Assembly (NCBI GenBank): GCA_964470345.1 | Contig: CAYYBE010000002.1 | Span: 1-64,000, forward strand | Reading direction: 5' to 3' | DNA length: 64,000 nt | Origin: CAYYBE01 sp964470345 | GTDB taxonomy: Bacteria > Babelota > Babeliae > Babelales > Babelaceae | Shown: piece after piece, positions 51,782-61,190 of the stretch | Numbering within the stretch: position 1 is the first letter of the stretch | Layout: every line of letters starts with the position of its first letter | Notes under the pieces: model-generated | Databases searched by the model: none | Told to the model about the DNA's origin: nothing | Seen by the model: only the letters and a program-made list of their open reading frames with translations | Made by a program: the position numbers and the translations under genes

Positions 51782-52678
51782 ATGAAAAAATTGGTAGTAA
51801 TATCGTTGGTTGGTTGCCTTTTGGGCGCCAACCAACTCTTCGGCGATCTCAAAGAATTTAATGCTCTTGCTAATCGAGGCGGCCGCGCTAACAGCCAAAG
51901 ACTTTTGGAAATTTATGCTACGCTGACAAATCCTCGCGAAAAGGCTTCAGCTCAATCAACGCTCCGTCGCCTTGGCATTGATTTCCGTCAAGCACAAGCA
52001 GCCGCAGCCAGTACAATCCCTGTCGCACCAGCTGTTCCTGCAATTCCAGCAGCACCGTACGTACGACCTGCTGCTGCACGTCCTGCAGAAGAAGCAAAAA
52101 TTTCTGCAGAAACTAACCGCGCCGATAATGAGGCACAAAAATGGATAAAGATACTTACTTCTGAGACGCTTACACGAGATCTTATCGATCAGGCAACAGA
52201 ATTTCATCAAAACAATCAATTTATACTAACTCCAGCAGTATTTGAACACCTCAACAATGCAATCAATATCGCTGAAAATACACTTCCACAGTTTCTTGCC
52301 CTGAATACCGCGTTTGATCAAGGAACAATGCCAACTGCAGAGATGGAAAAAGCACTCACCGACTTTAAACGTAACTTTCCAACAAGCGCCCAGCTCATAA
52401 ACATATTAAGCGATCGTCTTGAAAAAACAAAAGAAGCACGCGCTGCCGTAGCACAAGCGGAAGCAAAAGTCTCGAAAGAAGAGACTGCAGCAGTAGCAGC
52501 CTTCCTAGCCCTGAACACCGCTGAAGCACTGAACAAGAAGATCGAAGATGCAACCGGAGCCGGCACCAAACTTTCTCAAGCGCAAATCCAGGAAGTTACA
52601 AAACATATTAATAACTTAGCCGGCCTCAGCGCAGTAGAAAAGACAACACTTATCACCTCGCTTGAACCCCTGCTTTGA
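51782..52678 (+). CDS. Secreted Ala-rich helical protein
   Basis: 298 residues with a signal peptide (MKKLVVISLVGCLLGANQLF then G). An Ala/Pro-rich linker (about 75-105: AAASTIPVAPAVPAIPAAPY) joins an N-terminal helical part to a C-terminal helical part, which looks like a coiled coil (KTKEARAAVAQAEAKVSKEE). AAGGAG precedes the ATG. It lies 31 bp after the outer-membrane protein gene and is surely co-transcribed. Probably periplasmic; no known family recognised. Confidence 0.75.
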   Translation: MKKLVVISLVGCLLGANQLFGDLKEFNALANRGGRANSQRLLEIYATLTNPREKASAQSTLRRLGIDFRQAQAAAASTIPVAPAVPAIPAAPYVRPAAARPAEEAKISAETNRADNEAQKWIKILTSETLTRDLIDQATEFHQNNQFILTPAVFEHLNNAINIAENTLPQFLALNTAFDQGTMPTAEMEKALTDFKRNFPTSAQLINILSDRLEKTKEARAAVAQAEAKVSKEETAAVAAFLALNTAEALNKKIEDATGAGTKLSQAQIQEVTKHINNLAGLSAVEKTTLITSLEPLL

Positions 52679-52689
52679 GGAGATTCTCG

Positions 52690-53100
52690 ATGAAGTCTTT
52701 TTATCTTCTACCGATCTTAATTACTTCGAGCGCATTTGTCTCTTTGCAAGGGACAGACCTCAAAGACTTGATTCTCTACGCTAAAGGTTCAGGACTCAAG
52801 CCAGCTGCGCTTCACTTATATGCCCTTGCCAAAAGCACTAATGATCCAAAACTAACCCTTATTAAGGCCAATCTTAAGGCGGGAAGTTTTGCGACAGAAG
52901 CTGAACTTAATGCTGCGTCAACACCAAGTGCTACGGCTGCTACAGGATTACGAGAAGACATACGTAAGAAAGCAGAAACAGATCCTAAAGCTGCTCTCGC
53001 TCAAGTTCTACAAACTTCTGGGGTTGAGGCCTTTGTTGCTGCCGGTGTTTCGGAGCCCAAAAGAGCAATTGATGCTTGCATAAGGTCAATAGGAGCATAA
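52690..53100 (+). CDS. Small secreted protein of unknown function
   Basis: 136 residues. The ATG at 52690 has GAGGAG upstream and starts a signal peptide (MKSFYLLPILITSSAFVSL then QG). The body is short helical segments (DLKDLILYAKGSGLKPAALH, DPKAALAQVLQTSGVEAFVA). It follows the 298-residue gene with almost no gap and ends the operon before a strong terminator. It may be a periplasmic partner of the outer-membrane protein (inference from position). Confidence 0.7.
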   Translation: MKSFYLLPILITSSAFVSLQGTDLKDLILYAKGSGLKPAALHLYALAKSTNDPKLTLIKANLKAGSFATEAELNAASTPSATAATGLREDIRKKAETDPKAALAQVLQTSGVEAFVAAGVSEPKRAIDACIRSIGA

Positions 53101-53123
53101 GCTCATTATTACAACAATAATAC

Positions 53124-53157
53124 CCCCGCTGGCCGCAATGCCCGCGGGGTTTTTTAT
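53124..53157 (+). terminator. Terminator of the first outer-membrane protein operon
   Basis: Stem CCCCGCTGGC/GCCCGCGGGG (one mismatch), loop CGCAAT, then TTTTTTATT. Confidence 0.9.
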
Positions 53158-53271
53158 TACCCGATGCGAAGAATCCCGCAACATTTCACTAAAAATATTG
53201 ATTTTCTCTTCACTACCATTTTATGGTATGCAAGAGGTTTACCAAATACCACTCGCAAACGAGGAAAAATT

Positions 53272-54258
53272 ATGATTAAGCACAAGAGCACGCTTCTTCT
53301 CATCTGGCTTCCCCTACTCATATTCAGTACCACCACACGGTGCGACCGCGATGATGTTCGCATGTTTGAACAAGCTTTTAAAAATTACTTAGAACGGCCA
53401 AGCGTTCGCGGAGCACAAGAGGTTGTAGAAGCTTTTGATACACTCAAAATGAAGCCTGACAATCAACATTACACAAGCACCTCTTTTGCAAAAGCTTCTT
53501 GGAAGGGGCACCCGATCGACTTTATGCGAGAAATTGGGGAAATAAAAAAAGAGCGTGATCAGCTCAAAACATTGTTACAAGATGAACAGGATAAAAACAG
53601 AGCCGAGTGCAATAATCTTCACCTCAAGATCGAAAAACTCACCACAGAGCTGCAACATGAACAAGAAGTCTCCCATGGGCTCCAACAGAGACATGAGGTA
53701 CTTTCACAAAAAGTTTGCATTGCTCTTGATGAGAAAAAGTTTGCACAGCTCAGTTACGCAACGCAAAAGCTTTACTCAAAACTTGCCGACAAAATAACTC
53801 CTGCTTATCTTGAAAAAGTTAACAAAGAACAACTCTATGCAGAACTTGCTCCAGCCATCCAAATGCTTACTCACAACGAAACAATGATAACTGATGTTGC
53901 CTGCGCATTTGAACCAGTCAATAAGCTCAACCGCCAAACAACACGGCTTGACAAGCTGATTCGTCGTATCGAAAAACAACATGCCAAGCTCCAAGGCCAT
54001 ACCCGCCGCACCAAAGAGCTGACCAAAGAACTTGAACAAGAACGGGAAACGCGCAGACTACTTGAAGAAAAATTGGAAAAACAGAGAGAAGAAAAAGAAA
54101 AGCAAGCAAAAATAGAACAAAAAGCACAAACGGAAAAAGCAGCGCGCATAGAACCAACTGATGAAAACGAAGAAAAATCTGAATCAGAAAACCCCCTTCA
54201 TCAAGACCCAGAGCAAACCCCCTCTGTTGCAATAGACACTGATACTTGCCAAGAGTAA
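53272..54258 (+). CDS. Secreted coiled-coil protein
   Basis: 328 residues from the ATG preceded by GAGGA; a 36-codon upstream extension is rejected because the signal peptide (MIKHKSTLLLIWLPLLIFST) begins here. A Cys soon after the hydrophobic stretch (TTTRCDRDD) might suggest a lipoprotein, but the site is not a good lipobox. Two long coiled coils follow (about 90-150 and 230-300), with many Glu, Lys and Gln residues, and an acidic tail. It is a single gene between two terminators. Function unknown; an envelope spacer or scaffold role is possible. Confidence 0.75.
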   Translation: MIKHKSTLLLIWLPLLIFSTTTRCDRDDVRMFEQAFKNYLERPSVRGAQEVVEAFDTLKMKPDNQHYTSTSFAKASWKGHPIDFMREIGEIKKERDQLKTLLQDEQDKNRAECNNLHLKIEKLTTELQHEQEVSHGLQQRHEVLSQKVCIALDEKKFAQLSYATQKLYSKLADKITPAYLEKVNKEQLYAELAPAIQMLTHNETMITDVACAFEPVNKLNRQTTRLDKLIRRIEKQHAKLQGHTRRTKELTKELEQERETRRLLEEKLEKQREEKEKQAKIEQKAQTEKAARIEPTDENEEKSESENPLHQDPEQTPSVAIDTDTCQE

Positions 54259-54286
54259 AACTCGATCTCGATATTCAGAGGCATAC

Positions 54287-54319
54287 GTCCCGTGTGAAAA
54301 ACACGGGACTTTTATTTTT
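54287..54319 (+). terminator. Terminator after the coiled-coil gene
   Basis: Stem GTCCCGTGT/ACACGGGAC, loop GAAAA, followed by TTTTATTTTTC. Confidence 0.9.
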
Positions 54320-54382
54320 CACAAAGTCTTTATTTTTGGCATATACTAGGAACAACTGTTCATAGGTAAAGCAGGACCGCCG

Positions 54383-55468
54383 ATGGCCGAACCAAAAACA
54401 ACAAACGCAAAAAATCGCCCCGCCATACTCGTCACGGGTGGTGCCGGGTACATTGGCTCAATAATTGCGCTTTTGTTAGCGCAAAGGGGCTATTTTGTTG
54501 TCGTTGTCGACCATCGAAATCAAGCAACATTCCCCTTACGCTTCATTCTTTCACCCGAACATGGTGTCTACGTACAATCTGATATTGCCAATCGAACGCT
54601 CATACAACAAGTGTGCACTCAATACAATATTATCGCTTGCATTCACTGCGCAGCATTTATTGAAGTTGGAGAATCGGTTAAACAACCGCAAGCGTATTAC
54701 AACAACAATGTAATAAAATCGATACAGCTTATTGATACATTGCGTGTAGCTGGCGTAAAAAAAATTATGTTTTCTTCAAGCTGCGCTGTTTATGGAAAAC
54801 CGCAGTACATGCCTCTTGACGAGCAACATCCAAAAAATCCGATTAGCCCTTATGGTCGTACAAAACTTATCGTTGAATCGGTTCTGCAAGACTATGCACA
54901 GGCGTATGGTATACAGTATGGCATCTTGCGCTACTTTAATGCGGCCGGTGCATTACCTGACTATTGGCTTGGCGAACGGCATGATCCAGAGACACATCTG
55001 ATCCCCTGTGCACTGCGCGCTGCATACACACAACAAGCATTTACTATTTTTGGTTCAGATTACCAAACGCCGGATGGGACGTGCGTCAGAGATTATTTAC
55101 ATATAGCAGATTTAGCTGATGCACATTGCAAGACACTTGAATATCTTTTGATAACGCAAGAATCCATTATCTGCAATCTTGGCACAGGATCAGGCTATTC
55201 AGTGCAGCAAGTATTGCAGACAATTGAAACGGTAACAGGATATTCGATACAAAAGATCTATGCACCACGACGGGCAGGAGATCCTGATACACTCGTTGCA
55301 TCAGCTACGCATGCAACGCAAATGCTCGGCTGGAAGCCACAACGTGCACTTTGCGAAATCATTACCTCTGCACATCAGTTTCATCAGCAGATATACGAAA
55401 CAACAAATCAAAACAAAACTATTGCTTCGCTTACGAAAGATGATATACCGTTAGGAGACAGGGTATAA
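54383..55468 (+). CDS. galE: UDP-glucose 4-epimerase
   Basis: 361 residues. GalE interconverts UDP-glucose and UDP-galactose with bound NAD. The Rossmann motif is VTGGAGYIGS near residue 17; the catalytic Ser lies in SSSCAVYG and the Tyr-Lys pair in YGRTK. RYFNAAGA, RDYLHIADLADAH and NLGTGSGYSVQQV are also diagnostic. A 15-residue N-terminal extension precedes the usual start. AGGA stands before the ATG. It lies between two outer-membrane protein operons and may supply sugars for surface glycans (inference). Confidence 0.94.
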   Translation: MAEPKTTNAKNRPAILVTGGAGYIGSIIALLLAQRGYFVVVVDHRNQATFPLRFILSPEHGVYVQSDIANRTLIQQVCTQYNIIACIHCAAFIEVGESVKQPQAYYNNNVIKSIQLIDTLRVAGVKKIMFSSSCAVYGKPQYMPLDEQHPKNPISPYGRTKLIVESVLQDYAQAYGIQYGILRYFNAAGALPDYWLGERHDPETHLIPCALRAAYTQQAFTIFGSDYQTPDGTCVRDYLHIADLADAHCKTLEYLLITQESIICNLGTGSGYSVQQVLQTIETVTGYSIQKIYAPRRAGDPDTLVASATHATQMLGWKPQRALCEIITSAHQFHQQIYETTNQNKTIASLTKDDIPLGDRV

Positions 55469-55491
55469 AGAAAGAGAGGAGCGGGGAACCC

Positions 55492-57198
55492 ATGAAGCGT
55501 CTTATTCGATTCTTCTATAACAATACAACAATCAATGGCCTACGCGGAACGCTCCGGCGAACGACTGGGGGCTGCGCCCCTCAACCCGCTCTGCTTACGC
55601 GAAAAAAATTGGATTATGTCCCGAGGAAACAGTTTTGTATTCGTTTTATATCACTGATCTGCACAGCAAGCATAGCGCTCAACGTTCATGCTGAAGATCA
55701 TCGAACATTCTTCTCAATTCCAGGCCTCTTCGTCACAGGCATGCCTGCACGACTCACCTTTGCTCGTATGCGCAACATGGAAAGTAATTGCAACCGTTGC
55801 GGCTTTTGGATGCAATCAACCGCCTATTTTAGTAAATCAACAAACGGCTGCAAAATCAGCGAATATTTTTTACCGCAAGAAAAACATAAACTGCTGGTCT
55901 ATGAATATAAGCCTTCAGACCCCGTATCAACAACAGACACAACACAATCACAGCGTGATATTGAAGCACGTAACTTTAATATAAAAACTGATCCCAATAC
56001 TCCACGTGCCTTTCGAAGCTTGATCAGCTTTGATCCACGCTACGAAGCATTTGGTATTGGCTTTGTCTTTAAACAAGTTTTTCGCTGGGACGGCACCAAT
56101 CCAAAAGCATGGTTTGAGCTCGCTTTTCCCGTCGAGCATATAAAAACAGCGATGCATCTACATGAAACGATTATCGATAATGGCGGTGGTGTTGCACGCA
56201 CAGCAAACGGTTTTCCCGAAGCCGGTCTCAGCAAGAGTCCCGTCGTAGATAGCATGGAAGCTGCGTTTCGACAACAGCGTTGGCGCTTTGGAAAGATCGA
56301 TAATCGAAAAAAATTAGATAAATGGGGCATCGCCGACATTGAATTTAAAGTAAACTGGCGCGGTTATCGCTCTGATGCTTGTCGCGTAAACTCGTCGATT
56401 GGACTTATCATTCCAACCGGAACAACGATCAATGCAGCTCAGGCAGCATATCTCTTCTCACCAGTGGTAGGCAACAATCACCACTGGGGTTTTGTGATGG
56501 ATAGTCATATGGATTTCGAAATTTTCCATCATAATGATGATGTCATCAATATTCTTATTGACACGGCAGGCCGCACATTGCTGAGCAATTATCAAGTTCG
56601 CTCATTTGACCTTAAAGGAAAACCGTGGAGTCGTTATATGGCGATCTATCGCACGCAAGACGATGCTGAAGAAGCGGCAAACGACCATCTTGATATGAGC
56701 GGATCACCCGGCATTAATATTTTTACCAGTTGCGTTCAAGTCAATCCACGCAATACCTATAATGCACATTGCGGGCTTTTATATGAACACTGCAAATATC
56801 GGCTAGAAGCTGGTTACCATTTATTCGTACGCAATAGCGAATCAGTAGAATTCCCTAAAACTCAACGAACAAATTGGAAACATCATGCAGCATTTAAAGG
56901 TATCAATGGCAATGGCGCAACATCGCTGGCTCGAACAATTAACAACAATTTTACCGATTCAAATATCACCAATCCAAGCGATTTTCCCGATGCAATCATC
57001 AGTATCGCCGATCTTGATTTAAATTCAGCAGCACATCCAGCATTTTTAACCAATATAGTCTATGGCGCTCTTGGGCACCAATGGGATATTGGTAACTACC
57101 CACTGATGCTCAGTCTCGGCGGATCATACGAGTGGTCGGCACCCAATACCGCACTCAATCGTTGGACTATATGGGGTCAATTGAGCATGATGCTCTAA
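55492..57198 (+). CDS. Outer-membrane beta-barrel-like protein, paralogue 2, with repeat inserted near its start
   Basis: 568 residues, starting at an ATG with AGGAG upstream. Codons 13-33 are a copy of the dispersed palindromic element, so the signal-peptide hydrophobic core (FCIRFISLICTASIALNVHA) begins only near residue 46, after an unusually long N-region. The rest parallels the 528-residue gene at 50164 (IEARNFNI, FPVEHIK, GKIDN, VVGNNHHWG, YQVRSFDLKGK, DLDLNSAAHP). Whether the long leader is still exported is not certain; a TTG at 55609 could be an alternative start but has no ribosome site. It forms a two-gene operon with the next gene. Confidence 0.83.
   Translation: MKRLIRFFYNNTTINGLRGTLRRTTGGCAPQPALLTRKKLDYVPRKQFCIRFISLICTASIALNVHAEDHRTFFSIPGLFVTGMPARLTFARMRNMESNCNRCGFWMQSTAYFSKSTNGCKISEYFLPQEKHKLLVYEYKPSDPVSTTDTTQSQRDIEARNFNIKTDPNTPRAFRSLISFDPRYEAFGIGFVFKQVFRWDGTNPKAWFELAFPVEHIKTAMHLHETIIDNGGGVARTANGFPEAGLSKSPVVDSMEAAFRQQRWRFGKIDNRKKLDKWGIADIEFKVNWRGYRSDACRVNSSIGLIIPTGTTINAAQAAYLFSPVVGNNHHWGFVMDSHMDFEIFHHNDDVINILIDTAGRTLLSNYQVRSFDLKGKPWSRYMAIYRTQDDAEEAANDHLDMSGSPGINIFTSCVQVNPRNTYNAHCGLLYEHCKYRLEAGYHLFVRNSESVEFPKTQRTNWKHHAAFKGINGNGATSLARTINNNFTDSNITNPSDFPDAIISIADLDLNSAAHPAFLTNIVYGALGHQWDIGNYPLMLSLGGSYEWSAPNTALNRWTIWGQLSMML
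55528..55587. repeat. Dispersed palindromic element, copy B, inside a coding sequence
   Basis: Sixty bases closely matching copy A at 27304-27365 (ACAATCAATGGCCTACG, CGCTCCGGCGA, GGCTGCGCCCC hairpin). It is translated in frame within the outer-membrane protein gene, in the manner of the Rickettsia palindromic elements that insert in genes. Confidence 0.75.
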
Positions 57199-57215
57199 CA
57201 GATAAAGGGACATTC

Positions 57216-57641
57216 ATGAAACAATATGTCATTACAATGTGCGCAATACTCACGAGTAGTGCGGCCTGCGCGCTTACGTGGGAACAACAGAGCAAAAATT
57301 TTGAACAGATTTTAGCAACGCTTGTTAACAACGAACCGAACGTGTCAATCGCCCGTTGGTTGCACTCAACAGAAAAATATCTCCCCGACATTGCACAGTT
57401 TCGCAAGATCAATAGCCTGACAGAAAATCTCTACAAAGAGCGACTTGCACCGATGATCAAACGACTTATGAATAATATGAGTAGTGCTATCTATCTTCAA
57501 GCGCAAGCAGCAGCAAAAAATAAAACTATTAAACTTTCACCAGAACTTAAACAGGCATGCGCAGAGTTTAAGCGCTTATTCGGCACGCAGCCTGGATATC
57601 AAGAGTATTACGATAAATTTCTCAGGCCACTCGGTGCATAA
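57216..57641 (+). CDS. Small secreted protein downstream of outer-membrane protein 2
   Basis: 141 residues from the ATG preceded by AAAGGGA; the longer frame overlaps the upstream gene and lacks a signal peptide. Signal peptide: MKQYVITMCAILTSSAACA. The mature part is helical (IRWLHSTEKYLPDIAQF-like, ENLYKERLAPMIKRLMNN). Its position mirrors the small secreted genes after outer-membrane protein 1, although sequence similarity is not obvious. Probably periplasmic; function unknown. Confidence 0.72.
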   Translation: MKQYVITMCAILTSSAACALTWEQQSKNFEQILATLVNNEPNVSIARWLHSTEKYLPDIAQFRKINSLTENLYKERLAPMIKRLMNNMSSAIYLQAQAAAKNKTIKLSPELKQACAEFKRLFGTQPGYQEYYDKFLRPLGA

Positions 57642-57675
57642 AAAGAGCCTCGTAAGCGTAAAAACTTACGAGGCT
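57641..57675 (-). terminator. Convergent terminator of secA and the preceding operon
   Basis: Eleven-bp stem AGCCTCGTAAG/CTTACGAGGCT with an 8-base loop; on the minus strand CTTTTTATG follows, so it best suits secA (stop at 57701). It may also stop the plus-strand gene ending at 57641. Confidence 0.85.
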
Positions 57676-57700
57676 GTGTATGTACTAATCTAATCGAAAA

Positions 57701-60241
57701 CTATCTGCCGCAGCACTTTTTGAACTTCTTGCCTGAACCACAAGGGCATGGGTCATTGCGTCCAATGTCTGCTGTTTTTTCTTGCTCTGGCGTAACCGTT
57801 ACCCCAGCAATCGTTTCTTGTCCACCGACCAAATTCAGCTCTCTGAGCTCTTGGTCACGTCGTTGTTCAATAGCATGTTGATCAAAGAGCGACAGATCAA
57901 GATGGAAAATATTATTAATAATTTCCCAACGAATATTACGCATCATCTCTTCAAACATTGCAAATGATTCACGTTTATATTCGATCAGCGGATTCTTTTG
58001 ACCTACTTGGCGCAATCCAATTCCTTCTTTAAGACTATCTAAATTAAGCATATGCTGTTTCCAGGCTTGATCGATTGATTCAAGCATGAGCCATTTTTGC
58101 GCTTCTTGCATCTGCTGAGCATGTGGCCCTTCGGTATACAAACGATAACGCATCAACAAGAAGTTAATAAGATCAATGCGAAGCGTCTCACTGCTTGATT
58201 TGGAAAGTTGATGCTTTTCAAATTCCTCATGTGACACGACAAACATCGTTTCAAGTGTTTTGATGATAGCATCATATGCTTCGCTCGTAAGTGCGCGCTG
58301 GTTGGTGTTGAGAGAAACAACATCTTCAACAACAGCACCGATCATGTCACGAATTAATTCAAAAATATGCTCTTCGCCTTCAAGCACTTCACGACGATAA
58401 CGATAAATGACCGTACGTTGTTGATTGAGCACATCGTCATATTCAAGTAAATGTTTACGAATTTCAAAGTTATATTTTTCAACTTTCTCTTGTGCGTTTT
58501 CAATATTACGGGAGATGAAACGTGATTCGATCACCTCATCTTCTTTCATACCAAAACGTTCCATATTGCGCTTGATACCTTCACCGGCAAAAACACGGAT
58601 CAGATCATCTTCCAGTGCAATATAGAAACGGGATTCTCCCGGATCACCTTGGCGTCCTGAACGACCACGCAACTGATTATCAATACGTCGACTTTCATGA
58701 CGTTCAGTACCCAAAATATACAGCCCACCCGCTGTTTTTGATTCAGGGGTCAACTTAATATCAGTACCGCGACCGGCCATGTTAGTTGCGATTGTCACAC
58801 GTCCTGGTTCACCAGCATGTGCTACGATCTCAGCTTCCCGCGCGTGATTCTTCGCATTCAATACTTCGTGCGGAATCGTATGCGCATCAAAAATCGAGCT
58901 GAGTAACTCGGAAGTTTCTACGGAGATTGTACCAATCAAAACAGGCTGACCCATCTCATGGCGCTTGCGAATATCTTCAATAATAGCTTTGTATTTTGCA
59001 TTTTTCGTAAGAAAAATAAAATCAGATTGATCAACACGAATTGCTGGGACATTCGTTGGAATCGAAATAATCGAAAGTTTATAAATCTGATGGAACTCTT
59101 CCGCTTCTGTTGCAGCAGTACCGGTCATACCTGCAAGTTTTTTATAGAGACGGAAATAGTTTTGGAGCGTAATCGATGCAAGCGTTTGCGTTTCTTGTTC
59201 AATTTTAACGCCCTCTTTTGCTTCGATTGCCTGATGCAAACCATCACTGTAGCGACGTCCCGGTAAAATACGTCCGGTAAATTCGTCAACAATTAATACT
59301 TGATTGTCACGTACTACATATTCAACATCATTTTTGAAAAGCGTATGTGCACGCAGTGCTTGGTTAACATGGTGCAACATTTTAATATTTTCAACTGCAT
59401 AGAGATTGTCAACGCGCAAAGCCCGCTCAATTTTATCATTACCAAGTTCAGTTAACGTTACGCGACGTTCTTTTTCTTCAATTTCATAATCGACAGCTTT
59501 TACCAAACTAGGAATAACTCGGTTCACAATCTCATAAAGCTGGCTACTCTCATCAGAGCCACCAGAGATGATCAGCGGTGTTCGTGCTTCGTCAATTAAA
59601 ATCGAGTCAACTTCATCAACAATTGCATAATTTAAATCACGTTGCACATAATCTGACAGACGAAATTTCATATTATCGCGCAGATAATCAAAACCGAATT
59701 CACTATTGGTACCATACAGGATATCTGCTTGATATGCAGCTTTACGATCAGTATCATGCATCGTATTTTGAAGTGCTGCAACCGACAAGCCGAGTGCTTG
59801 ATAGACCGCTCCCATCCATTCAGCATCACGACGGGCAAGATAATCATTCACGGTAATTAAGTGAGCACCCTTACCACTCAATGCATTGAGATAGAGAGGC
59901 AATGTAGCCGTTAATGTTTTACCTTCCCCTGTTTTCATTTCAGCGATTTTGCCTTCATGCAAAACAATACCACCCATAAGCTGGACATCAAAATGGCGTT
60001 GGCCAAGCTTGCGCAAAGCAGCTTCACGCACCACTGCAAATGCTTCTGGCAAAATAGCATCAAGCGATTTTCCATTTTCTATCTGTTGACGAAATTCTTG
60101 CGTTTTCAGGGCAAGTTGCTCGTCAGTCAATGGTTTAATCTTCGGTTCAAATTCATTGATCTGGGCAACCAAAGGCTGCAACTTACTGAGCTCCCGCGCA
60201 TTGGCAGTTCCAAAAATACGGGCTAAAAGATTGGCTAACAT
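57701..60241 (-). CDS. secA: Preprotein translocase ATPase SecA
   Basis: 846 residues, full length. SecA drives secreted proteins through SecYEG with ATP, and so serves the many signal-peptide proteins in this window. Motifs: Walker A MKTGEGKTL (~100), DEVDSILIDEARTPLIISGG (~205), FTGRILPGRRYSDGLHQA, and GTDIKL with GGLYILGTERHESRRID-type helicase motifs. The C-terminal zinc site is NDPCPCGSGKKFKKCCGR, which binds SecB or lipids in other species. The ATG at 60241 is chosen for GGAGA upstream; a start eight codons earlier is less likely. Confidence 0.97.
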   Translation of the reverse strand: MLANLLARIFGTANARELSKLQPLVAQINEFEPKIKPLTDEQLALKTQEFRQQIENGKSLDAILPEAFAVVREAALRKLGQRHFDVQLMGGIVLHEGKIAEMKTGEGKTLTATLPLYLNALSGKGAHLITVNDYLARRDAEWMGAVYQALGLSVAALQNTMHDTDRKAAYQADILYGTNSEFGFDYLRDNMKFRLSDYVQRDLNYAIVDEVDSILIDEARTPLIISGGSDESSQLYEIVNRVIPSLVKAVDYEIEEKERRVTLTELGNDKIERALRVDNLYAVENIKMLHHVNQALRAHTLFKNDVEYVVRDNQVLIVDEFTGRILPGRRYSDGLHQAIEAKEGVKIEQETQTLASITLQNYFRLYKKLAGMTGTAATEAEEFHQIYKLSIISIPTNVPAIRVDQSDFIFLTKNAKYKAIIEDIRKRHEMGQPVLIGTISVETSELLSSIFDAHTIPHEVLNAKNHAREAEIVAHAGEPGRVTIATNMAGRGTDIKLTPESKTAGGLYILGTERHESRRIDNQLRGRSGRQGDPGESRFYIALEDDLIRVFAGEGIKRNMERFGMKEDEVIESRFISRNIENAQEKVEKYNFEIRKHLLEYDDVLNQQRTVIYRYRREVLEGEEHIFELIRDMIGAVVEDVVSLNTNQRALTSEAYDAIIKTLETMFVVSHEEFEKHQLSKSSSETLRIDLINFLLMRYRLYTEGPHAQQMQEAQKWLMLESIDQAWKQHMLNLDSLKEGIGLRQVGQKNPLIEYKRESFAMFEEMMRNIRWEIINNIFHLDLSLFDQHAIEQRRDQELRELNLVGGQETIAGVTVTPEQEKTADIGRNDPCPCGSGKKFKKCCGR

Positions 60242-60370
60242 ACGTTTTTCTCCATAAAGATTCAATGATCTATTGCATTCGAATCTTAGTCTATCGTTAT
60301 CAAAAAGTGATTGTCACTAGTTTACCATAGACAACAGCGTCTGTCAGGGAAAGTTAAGCTATGTCCAAGC

Positions 60371-61099
60371 TTATTTCACTGCAGCAACTGTCATCTGCCG
60401 CTTGGCAGTCGCTCCGTCCCGTCGGTATGAGCAATAGCCAGAACCACAAATTGTACATTCACACGAATCCCAAGCTATGTTCTTTTTTTGTACTCCAGCA
60501 CGAAGAAGTTGAAGTTCATTCATAAGCGGTACATCTAAAAACAGCTTTCCCGATCGTTGCTTAAGACACTCTGTTACAGACCAGTCAGAAAGATCAGCAA
60601 CAATATTTTGTTGCACCTCATAGCAGCAGGCCCGAGCTGCAGGACCAAAATAGACACATACATCCGCAGGAACCGTCCCAAAAACTGCTTGCATTTGCTG
60701 CAGTGCTGCAACAGAAACTTCTGCTACCGAGCCACGCCAACCGGCGTGCACAACAGAAACAGCTTGATGCCGGGAGTCATAGAGCACAACCGGTAAACAG
60801 TCAGCTGTCGCAACAGCAATACCAACACCAGGCACTGATGTTGCAAGATAATCACCCTGCCATGCATAAGGACGATACGTTGCGCAAGCTTGTGGCGAAA
60901 CAAAAGCATACCCTACGGTGCTATGTATTTGTTCAAGTACTAACAGCCGAGAAAGTTGAAGTACGTTTAAAAGACTGTTCAGTTCAGGGGCTCGTAATAA
61001 TTGGTCTTGATCTTCTACACCAAAAAATTGCCTTGGGGCAAAGCCCGAGTGTGCATCCCCAAAGGCGATGGTCAGATGGTCAAGCGTAAGAGCGCGCAT
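60371..61099 (-). CDS. pgeF: YfiH/PgeF-family purine nucleoside phosphorylase-like protein
   Basis: 242 residues. Members (formerly polyphenol oxidase or DUF152) act on purine nucleosides and help prevent faulty peptidoglycan precursors. The metal ligands are recognisable: His in LEQIHSTVG, Cys in TADCLPVVL and His in SVVHAGWRGSV. Also diagnostic are GPAARACCYEV and SYRRDGATAKRQM near the end. AAGGAG precedes the ATG. It lies between ftsZ and secA on the same strand. Confidence 0.93.
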   Translation of the reverse strand: MRALTLDHLTIAFGDAHSGFAPRQFFGVEDQDQLLRAPELNSLLNVLQLSRLLVLEQIHSTVGYAFVSPQACATYRPYAWQGDYLATSVPGVGIAVATADCLPVVLYDSRHQAVSVVHAGWRGSVAEVSVAALQQMQAVFGTVPADVCVYFGPAARACCYEVQQNIVADLSDWSVTECLKQRSGKLFLDVPLMNELQLLRAGVQKKNIAWDSCECTICGSGYCSYRRDGATAKRQMTVAAVK

Positions 61100-61134
61100 A
61101 GGACTCCTTCTCTTTGGTTAACGTAATATACGTG

Positions 61135-61167
61135 AAAAAGGCGCCCTGAGTTACCAGAACGCCTTTT
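61135..61167 (-). terminator. Terminator of ftsZ
   Basis: Stem AAAAGGCG/CGCCTTTT, extended by weaker pairs, followed on the minus strand by TTTTTC. It lies 24 bp after the ftsZ stop and just before pgeF, so it may only partly separate them. Confidence 0.75.
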
Positions 61168-61190
61168 CCAAAGTCGATCAAACAAAAGAA

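Noticed and set aside
53164..53271. In-frame extension of the coiled-coil gene
   Set aside because: It begins just after a terminator, and the signal peptide with GAGGA starts at 53272.
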